64,000 nucleotides of DNA from Clostridia bacterium (GTDB lineage: Bacteria; Bacillota; Clostridia; Oscillospirales; Acutalibacteraceae). The notes below the pieces were generated by a model, which made no database searches, was not told the origin of the DNA, and was given only the letters and a program-made list of their open reading frames with translations. The translations under genes and the position numbers were made by a program. The stretch lies in the NCBI GenBank assembly GCA_017432165.1, contig JAFRJS010000095.1, positions 28,950 through 92,949 on the forward strand. The letters are read 5' to 3'. Positions 1-7,622 of this stretch are shown here, one piece after another (the first letter of the stretch is position 1; the number at the start of each line of letters is the position of its first letter).

Positions 1-2
1 TT

Positions 3-443
3 GATTTGGAGAAGCTGTTTAAAATAGGAATAAAATATCATATAAGAAAACCTGTAATATTTTCACTTCTTGAAGATGTAATTTATTCGGTATGCCACGA
101 AAAACCGAGTAGCTACATTTCTAATGTAGGAAAAATAAAGAAATTCGTGCGGTCTCTTGGCGTTCCAACAAATATTTTAGGGTATACATACATTTGTGAA
201 TCGCTTAGCTACATGACTGAAAACACGCGTGTGATGTTTTTAAACGAAGTTTATAAACTTGTTGCCAAAAACAACATTACGTCCAGTGAGTCAGTGGAAG
301 TTTCCATAAGAAATGCAATAAAAAAGATGATTAAAGTAAATAGCCCTGAATTTTTAAAAATATTTGGAAAAAACACCGAATCGCTTAGCAATTCGCAATT
401 TTTAACTATTGTAAAAGAGCTTTTGTGCGAGAAATTTTTATAA
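3..443 (+). CDS. spo0A: Spo0A-like response regulator, C-terminal part (5' end outside window)
   Basis: The frame is open from the window edge, so this is the 3' part of a longer gene. The first 25 residues look like the end of a receiver domain, with the conserved Lys-Pro pair before the last helix (IRKPV). The remaining ~110 residues match the Spo0A C-terminal DNA-binding domain: the LGVPTNILGYTY segment, the helix with SIRNAIKK and the FGK...SNSQF ending. Spo0A is the phosphorelay-activated master regulator of sporulation, binding 0A boxes as a dimer. The recognition region is divergent from the Bacillus protein, so target specificity may differ. A TTG at position 6 is not the real start. 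The neighbouring gene encodes a SpoIIQ-like protein, which supports a sporulation context. The family call is fairly sure; true orthology needs the missing N-terminus. Confidence 0.75.
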   Translation, partial: DLEKLFKIGIKYHIRKPVIFSLLEDVIYSVCHEKPSSYISNVGKIKKFVRSLGVPTNILGYTYICESLSYMTENTRVMFLNEVYKLVAKNNITSSESVEVSIRNAIKKMIKVNSPEFLKIFGKNTESLSNSQFLTIVKELLCEKFL

Positions 444-464
444 GAATTGATTTATATATGTAGT

Positions 465-496
465 AAGCTTCAAAAACAAAAACTGTTTTGAAGCTT
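465..496. terminator. bidirectional intrinsic terminator
   Basis: A perfect 11-bp inverted repeat (AAGCTTCAAAA / TTTTGAAGCTT) with a 10-nt loop lies between the convergent spo0A-like and spoIIQ-like genes. A-rich and T-rich flanks on both sides suit termination in both directions. Confidence 0.85.
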
Positions 497-502
497 TAAT
501 TT

Positions 503-1273
503 TTATCTGTTTTCTTTTTCTAAAATTAGAACCGGGTCTATAAATTTTTCATCTTTTAAAATCATAAAATGAAGATGTGGGCCGTCTAAAATCTCGCAAG
601 GTACAATCCCGATTGTCCCCAAATCTTGCCCGGATTTTACTTTATCTCCTTTTTTTACCGCTGTGTTATTTTCAAGCCCCGAGTAATAACCGGTGAATTT
701 GCCGTCATGTTCTATGATTATTGTTGTTCCGTATGAAGAATCGTTGTAAATATCTTTTACTGTACCGCTTGTTACAGCTTTTACAGTGTTTCCCGTTTCA
801 GATTTAAAGTCCGTTCCTTCGTGAGTTCTCCAATCTGAAAGTGTTTTTGAATAAACCGGTTTTCCGCCGCTAAATTCTTTTAGCACATTGTTTTCCACCG
901 GGTACTGAATCTCTAATTCCGAAAGCGATGGCGAAGATGCTTCTTGCACTTCTTCGGTTTCTTCTTTTGCCGGTGATTTTTCCGGAATTGGTTTTCTGTT
1001 GGTTGATTTTTCTTCTTCTTTTAAAAGCTCTTTTCCGGGTAATTCGTTAGAGCTTTTTGTGCTGACTTTTGCGGGAGTTTGAGAAGTTTGTGAAGTCCCT
1101 GTTTTTGAGTGATTTAGTGTCATTTTTTTAATACTTTTATAAGTGGAAAGTCCGGTTATTCCCAGCGTTACTAAAAAAATTGACAGCGCCACATAAACAC
1201 TTTTTTTGTTTTTGGGATTTTTCGGCGCTTGGCCGGGGTCTGAATCAAGAACATTTTGATTTAAAAAATTCAT
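503..1273 (-). CDS. spoIIQ: SpoIIQ-like M23/LytM domain protein
   Basis: The protein has a short cytoplasmic N-terminus, one membrane segment (about residues 26-46), a Ser/Thr/Glu/Lys-rich linker and a C-terminal LytM (M23) domain. The domain keeps both zinc-ligand motifs: HEGTD (HxxxD) near residue 160 and HLH near 236. In Bacillus SpoIIQ the first His is lost; in several Clostridia it is kept, so this copy may be an active endopeptidase. SpoIIQ sits in the forespore membrane and pairs with SpoIIIAH to build the engulfment channel. The start at 1273 was chosen because GGAGGTG lies 9 nt upstream; a longer frame would swallow this ribosome binding site. A generic M23 peptidase is the alternative, but topology and the neighbouring Spo0A domain favour SpoIIQ. 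Confidence 0.75.
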   Translation of the reverse strand: MNFLNQNVLDSDPGQAPKNPKNKKSVYVALSIFLVTLGITGLSTYKSIKKMTLNHSKTGTSQTSQTPAKVSTKSSNELPGKELLKEEEKSTNRKPIPEKSPAKEETEEVQEASSPSLSELEIQYPVENNVLKEFSGGKPVYSKTLSDWRTHEGTDFKSETGNTVKAVTSGTVKDIYNDSSYGTTIIIEHDGKFTGYYSGLENNTAVKKGDKVKSGQDLGTIGIVPCEILDGPHLHFMILKDEKFIDPVLILEKENR

Positions 1274-1352
1274 TTTTAAATACACCTCCAAACTTAGTAT
1301 TGTCCGATTGAATTATTTATATGCAAAATTTAAATTAATTTTTATTTATTAA

Positions 1353-1381
1353 GTGACATGATACATTTAAAATGATATAAT
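1353..1381 (+). promoter_or_regulatory. sigma-A promoter for the HD hydrolase-ackA-pfkA group
   Basis: GTGACA (1353-1358) and TATAAT (1376-1381) are separated by exactly 17 bp. The start codon of the next gene is 35 bp downstream of the -10 box. Confidence 0.75.
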
Positions 1382-1415
1382 GTTTTTATATTAAATGAGA
1401 AAGGATTTTTAAGTT

Positions 1416-2003
1416 ATGGGTTTAAAAGAGGAGTTTGTTTCTATATACAGGGAAAACATAAAAAGAGAAGGTGCGGAGGAATTTTTGGAGTGGCTGCAAG
1501 GAACGGATTTTTTTGAAGCTCCCGCAAGCACTAAATTTCACTGTGCTTGTAAAGAAGGCCTTTTAATGCACAGCCTGAATGTTTACAAAGTACTTATGGA
1601 AAAACATTTTAATAAAGAAACCGATAATTTAGAAAGCGCAACGATATGTTCGCTCCTTCACGATGTTTGTAAATCACGTTTTTACAAAGTTTCTACCAGG
1701 AATGTCAAAAATGACGTAACGGGAGTTTGGGAGCAAGTTCCGTTTTACATGGTTGAAGATACATTTCCTTACGGTCATGGCGAAAAATCCGTATTTTTAA
1801 TAGAAAGATTTATGCGTTTAAAAACAAGCGAGGCCATGGCAATAAGGTGGCATATGGGAGGATTTGACGATTCGGCACGTTCCGGGGGATTTTCCATAAG
1901 TTTGGCTTTTGATAAATATCCGCTGGCGGTTCAGCTGCATTTGTCAGATTTAGAAGCTACATATTTAAATGAAAAAGGAACATCAAGCGTAAGAAATTCA
2001 TAA
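1416..2003 (+). CDS. HD-domain phosphohydrolase
   Basis: This 195-residue soluble protein carries HD-superfamily metal-binding motifs: a first His in GLLMHSLNV (about residue 52), the His-Asp pair in LLHDVCK (about residue 88), and later conserved His residues in YGHGEKS and RWHMGG. HD proteins of this size hydrolyse phosphate esters such as nucleotides or cyclic nucleotides using a divalent metal. The substrate cannot be read from the sequence. It is preceded by a good sigma-A promoter. It is followed after 36 nt by ackA, so the two are probably co-transcribed. It has no signal peptide or membrane segment. Confidence 0.7.
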   Translation: MGLKEEFVSIYRENIKREGAEEFLEWLQGTDFFEAPASTKFHCACKEGLLMHSLNVYKVLMEKHFNKETDNLESATICSLLHDVCKSRFYKVSTRNVKNDVTGVWEQVPFYMVEDTFPYGHGEKSVFLIERFMRLKTSEAMAIRWHMGGFDDSARSGGFSISLAFDKYPLAVQLHLSDLEATYLNEKGTSSVRNS

Positions 2004-2039
2004 ATTGCAGTATTAATAACTGCAAGGAAGTGAGGTTAA

Positions 2040-3257
2040 ATGAAAATCTTAGTTTTAAATTCCGGCAGTTCATCACTTAAATATCAATTAATAGATATGG
2101 AAAGTGATGAAATGTTAGCCAGAGGGCGATGCGAAAAAATTGGCTGTAAGGAAAACTTGTTTTGGCAAATAACAAAAGATGGAAGAGAAACAGAAAAAAC
2201 TGTTTTTGATATATCGGACCACAAAAAAGCTTTTGAATATATAGAAAAAATGCTTCTTAGCGAAGAATATGGAATTATAAAAAGCATAGAAGAAATTGAC
2301 GCAGTGGGGCACAGGGTTGTGCATGGCGGAGAATATTTTAAAGGCCCTGCAGTTATAACCAAAGACGTTATAGATAAAATAAAAGAATTTATTCCCCTTG
2401 CGCCACTTCATAATCCTGCGCATGTGCTGGGAATTTTGGCATGTGTGGAGCTCCTTGGTAGCAGTATTCCACAAGTTGCCGTTTTTGATACATCGTTTTA
2501 TCACGACTTGCCCGAAAAATCTTATGTGTTTCCCATTCCTTATGAATACTACGAAAAGTATCATATCAGAAAATACGGTTTTCATGGGACTTCTCATAAA
2601 TATGTAAGCAAAAGAATGTGCAAGGTTTTTAATAAAGACTTTGAAAATTGCAAAATTATAAGTTGTCATTTGGGAAATGGATCTTCTATAACCGCAATAA
2701 ATAACGGCGTGGCCGTGGAAACAAGCATGGGTCTTACACCTCTTGGCGGAATAATGATGGGTACAAGGTCCGGATCTCTGGACCCTTCTGTGATATTACA
2801 AATTTGTAAAAATGAGAATCTTAGCTTTGATGAAATAAACAGCATTTTAAATAAAAAATCGGGTGTGCTGGGTGTATCAGGTATTAGCAGCGACGACAGA
2901 GAGGTTTACGAAGCCGGAATATCCGGCAACAAGCGTGCAAAGCTTGCTCACGAAATGATGGTTTATCAGTTAACACAATACATAGGGGCGTACAATACTA
3001 TACTAAAAGGAGCAGACGCTATTATATTTACGGGTGGAATTGGTGAAAACCAATGGATGCACCGCGAAAAAGTTTGCAAAAATTTAGAATTTATGGGCGT
3101 TAAAATTGATAAAGAGTTAAACCGAAAAACTGTGGACGAAAAAGAGGGAATTATCTCTAAAAAAGATTCTAAAATAGAAGTTTTTGTTGTGCCTACAAAC
3201 GAAGAACTGGCAATAGCCGGAGAAACTTTAAACTTGCTGAAAAATATTAAAAAATAA
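2040..3257 (+). CDS. ackA: acetate kinase
   Basis: Acetate kinase interconverts acetyl phosphate plus ADP with acetate plus ATP, the last step of fermentative ATP formation. At 405 residues the length is normal. The N-terminal LVLNSGSSSLKY signature, the FHGTSHKYVS segment with the catalytic His, the GNGSSITA phosphate-binding loop and the FTGGIGEN motif are all present. The ribosome binding site GGAAGTGAGG precedes the ATG. No pta gene lies beside it in this window. It is followed after 22 nt by pfkA, giving a small energy-metabolism operon that shows the organism can still make ATP by substrate-level phosphorylation although it also encodes a nucleotide translocase. Confidence 0.97.
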   Translation: MKILVLNSGSSSLKYQLIDMESDEMLARGRCEKIGCKENLFWQITKDGRETEKTVFDISDHKKAFEYIEKMLLSEEYGIIKSIEEIDAVGHRVVHGGEYFKGPAVITKDVIDKIKEFIPLAPLHNPAHVLGILACVELLGSSIPQVAVFDTSFYHDLPEKSYVFPIPYEYYEKYHIRKYGFHGTSHKYVSKRMCKVFNKDFENCKIISCHLGNGSSITAINNGVAVETSMGLTPLGGIMMGTRSGSLDPSVILQICKNENLSFDEINSILNKKSGVLGVSGISSDDREVYEAGISGNKRAKLAHEMMVYQLTQYIGAYNTILKGADAIIFTGGIGENQWMHREKVCKNLEFMGVKIDKELNRKTVDEKEGIISKKDSKIEVFVVPTNEELAIAGETLNLLKNIKK

Positions 3258-3279
3258 ACTATTTTGAGGTGACGTTAGT

Positions 3280-4251
3280 TTGAAAATTAAAAAAATAGCA
3301 ATTTTAACCAGCGGCGGCGACGCACCGGGCATGAACGCCGTGATAAGAGCGATTACAAGATACTCTCTTGCGAAAAATGTCGAAGTAATTGGAATAATGC
3401 ACGGGTTTACGGGGCTTAGAACCGGGGATTATTTTAGTATGAATTTAAGAACCGTTTCTGATATTATTCACAGAGGCGGTACTATTTTGTATAGTTCCAG
3501 AGACCTTATGTTTAAAACAGAAGAAGGAGTGGGGGAAGCTGCCGAATTTTGCAGAAAAGAAAAAATCGATGCAGTGATCTCAATTGGAGGTGATGGAACT
3601 TTAAAAGGTGCGCAATGTTTAGCAAAAGCGGGGATTAATTCCGTGTTTATTCCTGCAACGATAGACAACGACGTTGCTTGCAGTGAATATTCCATAGGGT
3701 ACGATACTGCAATGAATACTGCAATGGAAATGGTTGATAAACTTAGAGACACAGCGCAGTCCCATGAAAAATGCAGTGTGGTGGAAGTAATGGGAAGAAA
3801 TTGCGGCGATATAGCCGTTAGAACGGGCATTGCGGTTGGAGCCACGGCGATAATCGTTCCCGAGCATGAGTATAATTTAGATGAAGATATAATAAAAAGA
3901 ATTAAATATACTCAAAAGATGGGTAAAAGGCATTTTATAGTTATAGTGGCAGAAGGTTGCGAAAAAACAAGCCAAATAGCCAAAAAAATAAGCGAAGAAA
4001 CAGGTATTCAAGCCAGATGCACAATACTTGGTCATGTCCAAAGGGGGGGATCCCCAACTTTAAGAGACCGAGTTATAGCAAGTACTATGGGTTGCTATGC
4101 TATTAATGATGTGATTTTAAAAAGCAGAGTAAACCGCGCGGTGGCACTTTCTTGTAACAAGGTGGTAGATTATGATATTGGTGATGCGTTAAAATTCAAA
4201 AAATGCTTTGATGAAAAATTATATTCAAACGCTCTTGAAATTTCAATTTAA
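3280..4251 (+). CDS. pfkA: 6-phosphofructokinase
   Basis: This is the committed step of glycolysis: fructose 6-phosphate to fructose 1,6-bisphosphate. At 323 residues it has the bacterial PfkA length, with the TSGGDAPGMNA start, the SIGGDGTLKGA nucleotide-binding loop, the ATIDNDV catalytic loop with its Asp, and the GHVQRGGSPT motif. GGDGT with Gly at the discriminating position points to the ATP-dependent form. The residue before TIDND is Ala instead of the usual Gly; PPi enzymes usually have Lys there. The start is TTG at 3280, with GAGGTGA 7 nt upstream. It is co-directional with ackA. Confidence 0.95.
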   Translation: MKIKKIAILTSGGDAPGMNAVIRAITRYSLAKNVEVIGIMHGFTGLRTGDYFSMNLRTVSDIIHRGGTILYSSRDLMFKTEEGVGEAAEFCRKEKIDAVISIGGDGTLKGAQCLAKAGINSVFIPATIDNDVACSEYSIGYDTAMNTAMEMVDKLRDTAQSHEKCSVVEVMGRNCGDIAVRTGIAVGATAIIVPEHEYNLDEDIIKRIKYTQKMGKRHFIVIVAEGCEKTSQIAKKISEETGIQARCTILGHVQRGGSPTLRDRVIASTMGCYAINDVILKSRVNRAVALSCNKVVDYDIGDALKFKKCFDEKLYSNALEISI

Positions 4252-4307
4252 AAACTATAAGTTTATATAAGATTATGAAGTCAAAAAGTAGGGAGTAAGG
4301 ATAAAAA

Positions 4308-5219
4308 ATGAAGACTAAAAAAATTATTGGTTTGTTTTTTGGTATTTTAACTATTTTAGCTGTAAATAATTTTTGCTGCAATGCAAACGAATTTGATGAT
4401 GCCGAGTTTTTGTATAGTAAAATAAATGAGTTTTTAGTGATTTATAAAGACGTTAATCCCGAAATGTTTGATGATGTATGCAAAGAATTTATGGGTGGTA
4501 CGATTCATGAAACTAATTTACTCAGTAAGGAAGATTTTGAAAAAAAATCTAAAAGAAATATTATTTTATATCGTGGTGTAGGAGATAAAAAGTACGCTGA
4601 TGAATTTAAGCAAGGGAAAGTGCACTTATCTTGTTGGGGTGCCCGAGGCAGCGGAATTTACACAACGACAAGTTTACGCTGTGCGAAATATTATGCAAAC
4701 AAAGAAAATTTTGATGACACAATAATTGAGATGTTTATTTCAAAAAGTAGTGCTAAGATTCTTGATAATGACTATTTGGAAAAGTTAAAGAAAATTATTA
4801 TAGAAAAGCATAGAACGGATTTTGGGGAGTTTGAAAATAATTATAGGAATGAATATGTTTTTGATAGTTCGTCTAGGTATAACAGCAAAATATTTGCTTT
4901 GGTATACCAAGAAGTAGCTGTTGAACTTAGTAGATTGGATTTATCTAACGAAGACTATTTAAAAGAAGAGGCAAGGATTTTTAAGGAAAAAATGCAGCAA
5001 GTTAAAGAAAGTGCAATTTATCAGAAAATATTTAGTGAAAAAAAGAGGTACTATAAGTCAAACAAAGCTTATGTTTGGTTTAATTCCGGGCTTCTTACAA
5101 AATTGCTGGGGTATGATGTTTTGTATACAAAAGATTTGCTAAGCGAATACTATGAGGTTGGTATTGAAGAAGAATACTTAATTATAAATACAAATATTTT
5201 AAATGTCTTGCGGGAATAA
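4308..5219 (+). CDS. exported ADP-ribosyltransferase-like protein
   Basis: A Sec signal peptide spans about residues 1-26 (Lys-rich start, hydrophobic core, CNA before the likely cut). The mature part resembles the ADP-ribosyltransferase fold: ILYRGV with the NAD-contacting Arg89, then a GSGIYTTTS segment (114-122) followed by an Ala-Tyr-Tyr-Ala helix, and near the C-terminus LGYDVLYT followed by GIEEEYLIINT, where the catalytic Glu is expected. This order is that of R-S-E type enzymes, which move ADP-ribose from NAD to proteins and are frequent bacterial toxins. The catalytic assignments are by pattern only. It follows pfkA by 56 nt without an obvious promoter of its own and leads into another exported protein. 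The target is unknown. Confidence 0.55.
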   Translation: MKTKKIIGLFFGILTILAVNNFCCNANEFDDAEFLYSKINEFLVIYKDVNPEMFDDVCKEFMGGTIHETNLLSKEDFEKKSKRNIILYRGVGDKKYADEFKQGKVHLSCWGARGSGIYTTTSLRCAKYYANKENFDDTIIEMFISKSSAKILDNDYLEKLKKIIIEKHRTDFGEFENNYRNEYVFDSSSRYNSKIFALVYQEVAVELSRLDLSNEDYLKEEARIFKEKMQQVKESAIYQKIFSEKKRYYKSNKAYVWFNSGLLTKLLGYDVLYTKDLLSEYYEVGIEEEYLIINTNILNVLRE

Positions 5220-5271
5220 AGATTGAAATTTTAAAAAACAGAAGAATATAAAAAAAGAAAGGAATTTCATA

Positions 5272-5928
5272 ATGAGAAAAAGAAAAAGTGTTTTATTTTT
5301 TGGTTTGTTGTTAATGATGAGTGTGTTAATGGGTTTAGGTGGCAAAACAAGCACAGTTTATGCTGTGAAAAGCATTAATAATACTTTGAAAAAAGAAAAA
5401 ATTAAAAAGAAAATAGAAATTAATCAAAAATTGTTCAAAACACTTTGCGAGAACAATATGAAATTAAAAAAATGGAAAATATTAAACGAAGATAAACGTG
5501 ATGATTTTTTAATAAGAAAAAATGACAGAAAATCACAAAAACTTCAAAAATTAATGAATGATTTCTTTTCTATAAGAGAAAAAAGTTTGGTAAGTTTTCA
5601 AAATGAAGTAGTTAAAAAATTGGCTAATGATTTAAACGAAAACGTTTCATATACTAAGTATATACTTGAATGTTTTGGATGGAAAAAAGATATAATTAGC
5701 TTTATTTTTGGAAAAGACAAATTTCAGAAGCTTAATGTAAAATTTGAAAAAATGGGTTGCTGCCCGGAATTAATAATTAAAATAAACAGAAAATTTAATT
5801 CTCAAGACGAAAAACATAAATTTATAAATAAGCTGAAAGAAAAGATAATGGATGAAAATTTAAATGTTTTTTTTAATCCTGGTGGTGTTGATGATGATGG
5901 TTGTAGATTGTGTATTGTTTTGGTGTAA
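5272..5928 (+). CDS. exported protein of unknown function
   Basis: I do not recognise this 218-residue protein. It starts with a clear Sec signal peptide (MRKRK, a hydrophobic run, cut probably after VYA near residue 32). The mature part is rich in Lys, Asn, Phe and Ile, mostly predicted helical, with no membrane segment. The tail is unusual: a Gly-Gly-Val-Asp-Asp-Asp stretch and then two cysteines in CRLCIVLV at the extreme C-terminus. The last cysteine is five from the end, so this is not a standard CaaX box. It lies 52 nt after the ART-like gene with its own AGAAAGGAA ribosome binding site, and the two are probably one transcript. By position it may be another secreted effector. Confidence 0.6.
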   Translation: MRKRKSVLFFGLLLMMSVLMGLGGKTSTVYAVKSINNTLKKEKIKKKIEINQKLFKTLCENNMKLKKWKILNEDKRDDFLIRKNDRKSQKLQKLMNDFFSIREKSLVSFQNEVVKKLANDLNENVSYTKYILECFGWKKDIISFIFGKDKFQKLNVKFEKMGCCPELIIKINRKFNSQDEKHKFINKLKEKIMDENLNVFFNPGGVDDDGCRLCIVLV

Positions 5929-5959
5929 AGATAAAAAAGGAGCATGCGCCGAAATATAT

Positions 5960-5993
5960 CCAGTTATACAAAATTAATATTTTGTATAACTGG
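5960..5993. repeat. perfect 15-bp inverted repeat upstream of the RibU-like gene
   Basis: CCAGTTATACAAAAT and its exact reverse complement are separated by four bases, forming a very stable hairpin that ends just before the ribosome binding site of the next gene. No separate U-tract follows on the plus strand, so it is not a classical terminator. It may be an RNA-stability or regulatory hairpin. Confidence 0.7.
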
Positions 5994-6012
5994 GGAAAGG
6001 AAAAATGGATTT

Positions 6013-6549
6013 ATGGCAAATAACCGCAAAGTTATTAATATTGTGTACAATGCAGTGTTTATAATAATGTCGCTAATTTTGGCGCTATTGTTTGGAAAAA
6101 TTTCTATTTTCCCTTTTTTAAAATTAGATTTTTCAGATTTACCTGTTTTTTTGGCCACGCTAATTTCAGGTGCATCGTCCGGCATAATTGTTCTTTTTGT
6201 GGTTTCTTTTTTAAGGTCTTTAATGTTCAGTTCTGCCGGTTGGATTGGATTTTTAATCAGGATTACAACAGTTATAGTTGTTATTGGATTAGACTTGTTT
6301 TGGCACAAAAAAATAAAAATGATTTACAAAATTTTAGGTATTTCCTTTTTTATAGTTTTATGTTTAATTTTTCGGCTTATACTTAATTATTATTTTTGGA
6401 TTGATTTTTTTGGAATTTCACCAAATATAATAGACGGTATGCTATTTACTATAATACTCCCTTATAATTTATTAAGAATTTTAGCATCACTTATTGCGGC
6501 AATATTTTTAGAACAGCCTTTAAAAAAGCTAATAGGCTTACTAAATTAA
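6013..6549 (+). CDS. ECF transporter S component, RibU-like
   Basis: This is a 178-residue hydrophobic protein with about five or six membrane segments. Near residue 42 it has a DFSDLPVFLATLISG segment that resembles the substrate-binding first loop of RibU-type S components, which capture riboflavin and work with a shared EcfA/A'/T energy module. No such module lies in this window. The start at 6013 is preceded at a distance by AAAGGA; an earlier in-frame ATG at 5944 would place a strong hairpin inside the coding region. Riboflavin is the best guess for the substrate, but S components diverge fast and other vitamins are possible. Vitamin import would suit a host-dependent cell. Confidence 0.6.
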   Translation: MANNRKVINIVYNAVFIIMSLILALLFGKISIFPFLKLDFSDLPVFLATLISGASSGIIVLFVVSFLRSLMFSSAGWIGFLIRITTVIVVIGLDLFWHKKIKMIYKILGISFFIVLCLIFRLILNYYFWIDFFGISPNIIDGMLFTIILPYNLLRILASLIAAIFLEQPLKKLIGLLN

Positions 6550-6576
6550 AAATTAGTTATTTTTTAGTGTCCCCTC

Positions 6577-6605
6577 TTGCACCTTAAAAGTTAATATGAT
6601 ATAAT
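6577..6605 (+). promoter_or_regulatory. extended -10 promoter of the CaaX ankyrin-like gene
   Basis: TTGCAC (6577-6582) and TATAAT (6600-6605) with a 17-bp spacer. TGA directly before the -10 box adds an extended -10 element. The start codon lies 43 bp downstream. Confidence 0.8.
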
Positions 6606-6647
6606 TAAAATGTAAAAATAATGTTATATTAATTTGGAGGTTTATTT

Positions 6648-7445
6648 ATGAAAAAATTACTAGCCGGAGCTTTATGTGCCTTAAGTTTAGCAATGCCGGT
6701 ATGTGCTGTGAACGGAGATAATGCTGCAAATGATCAAAATGACGCATTAGATAACGCCGCAGCAGTTGCACATGATGAAGTAAGAAATGTACAAAGTGAA
6801 CTGTATAGAGTATTAAGAAGAGCATTACTTTTTGGTGAATTGTTTGATCGTCCTGAAAATTGTATTAATATTATTTCCAATTTAATACATAATGGCGCAG
6901 AGCTTGATGATCGTATTTTAAGTGATAGAGATAGTGGTGTTTTGTCTAATATCGTGTTTAATAATCCTAATTTTAATCAATTCCCCGATGATGTTAGAAA
7001 TCATATTTTAGGAAAAGCGTTATTGTTCTATGTTAAAAATCGATTTTGCTACTCTGGGCCGTATAACTATAATCAAGAATTGAAGTATAATTATAAGGCT
7101 ATAAAAGCATTATGGAAATTAAATCCACCTATTGATTTTACAGATGATCAGGGGCACACAGCTTTGCAGATTGCTGAAAATCGTTATAATACTTGGCAAA
7201 ATGGCGAAACTCCTGATGATATTGAGATGTTTTTTACAGATGGGCAGAGTGGATCCACAGATTTGCAGGGTAGGCAAATTCGCAACATTTCTGGTTATCC
7301 AATGATGATACTAGTTGATAATGATATTAACATTGAAAAAGTTCGTAACCAAAAGCGTCGAAAAGTACAACAACACGATGTAAAAGTATTCAGGCTTTTT
7401 ACTATGTACGCTCGCCACGGCCAAAATAGCTGTACAATTTGTTAA
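6648..7445 (+). CDS. exported ankyrin-like protein with C-terminal CaaX box
   Basis: The 265-residue product has a Sec signal peptide (about residues 1-20, cut after VCA). The mature protein contains degenerate ankyrin-like pieces: LIHNGAELDD near residue 83, and a better unit with LNPPIDFTDDQGHTALQIA near 162-180. A basic patch QKRRK lies near residue 238. The protein ends in Cys-Thr-Ile-Cys, which fits the eukaryotic CaaX prenylation signal (Cys, two mostly aliphatic residues, variable last residue). Some Legionella ankyrin effectors use such a box for host farnesylation and membrane anchoring. Bacteria do not prenylate proteins this way, so the box has meaning only inside a eukaryotic cell. 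It has its own consensus promoter and terminator. Ankyrin calls are weak; the end sequence is certain. Confidence 0.6.
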   Translation: MKKLLAGALCALSLAMPVCAVNGDNAANDQNDALDNAAAVAHDEVRNVQSELYRVLRRALLFGELFDRPENCINIISNLIHNGAELDDRILSDRDSGVLSNIVFNNPNFNQFPDDVRNHILGKALLFYVKNRFCYSGPYNYNQELKYNYKAIKALWKLNPPIDFTDDQGHTALQIAENRYNTWQNGETPDDIEMFFTDGQSGSTDLQGRQIRNISGYPMMILVDNDINIEKVRNQKRRKVQQHDVKVFRLFTMYARHGQNSCTIC

Positions 7446-7449
7446 TTTA

Positions 7450-7498
7450 AAAAATGCAAGGATATTTAGATTTTTGATCTAGTTATCGTTGCATTTTT
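7450..7498 (+). terminator. intrinsic terminator after the CaaX protein gene
   Basis: A long imperfect hairpin: outer arms AAAAATGCAA / TTGCATTTTT, then GATA / TATC and TAGAT / ATCTA inside, ending in five T residues. It starts five bases after the stop codon. Confidence 0.85.
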
Positions 7499-7501
7499 AC
7501 T

Positions 7502-7530
7502 TTGACAAAATTATGTTTTATGATTATAAT
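7502..7530 (+). promoter_or_regulatory. perfect consensus promoter for tRNA-Arg
   Basis: TTGACA (7502-7507), a 17-bp spacer and TATAAT (7525-7530): an exact sigma-A consensus. The tRNA begins 12 bp after the -10 box. Confidence 0.9.
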
Positions 7531-7542
7531 AATATATTGTAA

Positions 7543-7619
7543 GTCTGCGTAGCTCAGCTGGATAGAGCGACCGCCTCCTAAGCGGTAGGTCGGAGGTTCG
7601 AATCCTCTCGTGGACGCCA
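7543..7619 (+). tRNA. tRNA-Arg(CCT)
   Basis: A complete 77-nt cloverleaf: acceptor arms GTCTGCG / CGTGGAC with two G-U pairs, D arm GCTC / GAGC, anticodon stem ACCGC / GCGGT around the loop CTCCTAA (anticodon CCT, reading AGG), T arm GGAGG / CCTCT with the TTCGAAT loop, and an encoded 3' CCA. Its own consensus promoter precedes it, and a hairpin terminator follows within a few bases. Confidence 0.95.
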
Positions 7620-7622
7620 AAA

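Noticed and set aside
2084..2669. Minus-strand open frames inside ackA.
   Set aside because: They are codon-usage shadows of a well-supported gene, without ribosome binding sites or recognisable protein features.
3280..4251. PPi-dependent phosphofructokinase.
   Set aside because: The nucleotide loop has GGDGT with Gly in the ATP-type position, and no Lys precedes TIDND, so the ATP-dependent form is more likely.
5905..5928. C-terminal CRLCIVLV of the unknown exported protein as a CaaX box.
   Set aside because: The nearest cysteine is five residues from the end, not four, so it does not fit the prenylation rule, unlike the Cys-Thr-Ile-Cys end of the 6648-7445 product.
5944..6012. FMN riboswitch upstream of the RibU-like gene.
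   Set aside because: The region is short and dominated by one simple hairpin. None of the conserved FMN aptamer segments could be found.
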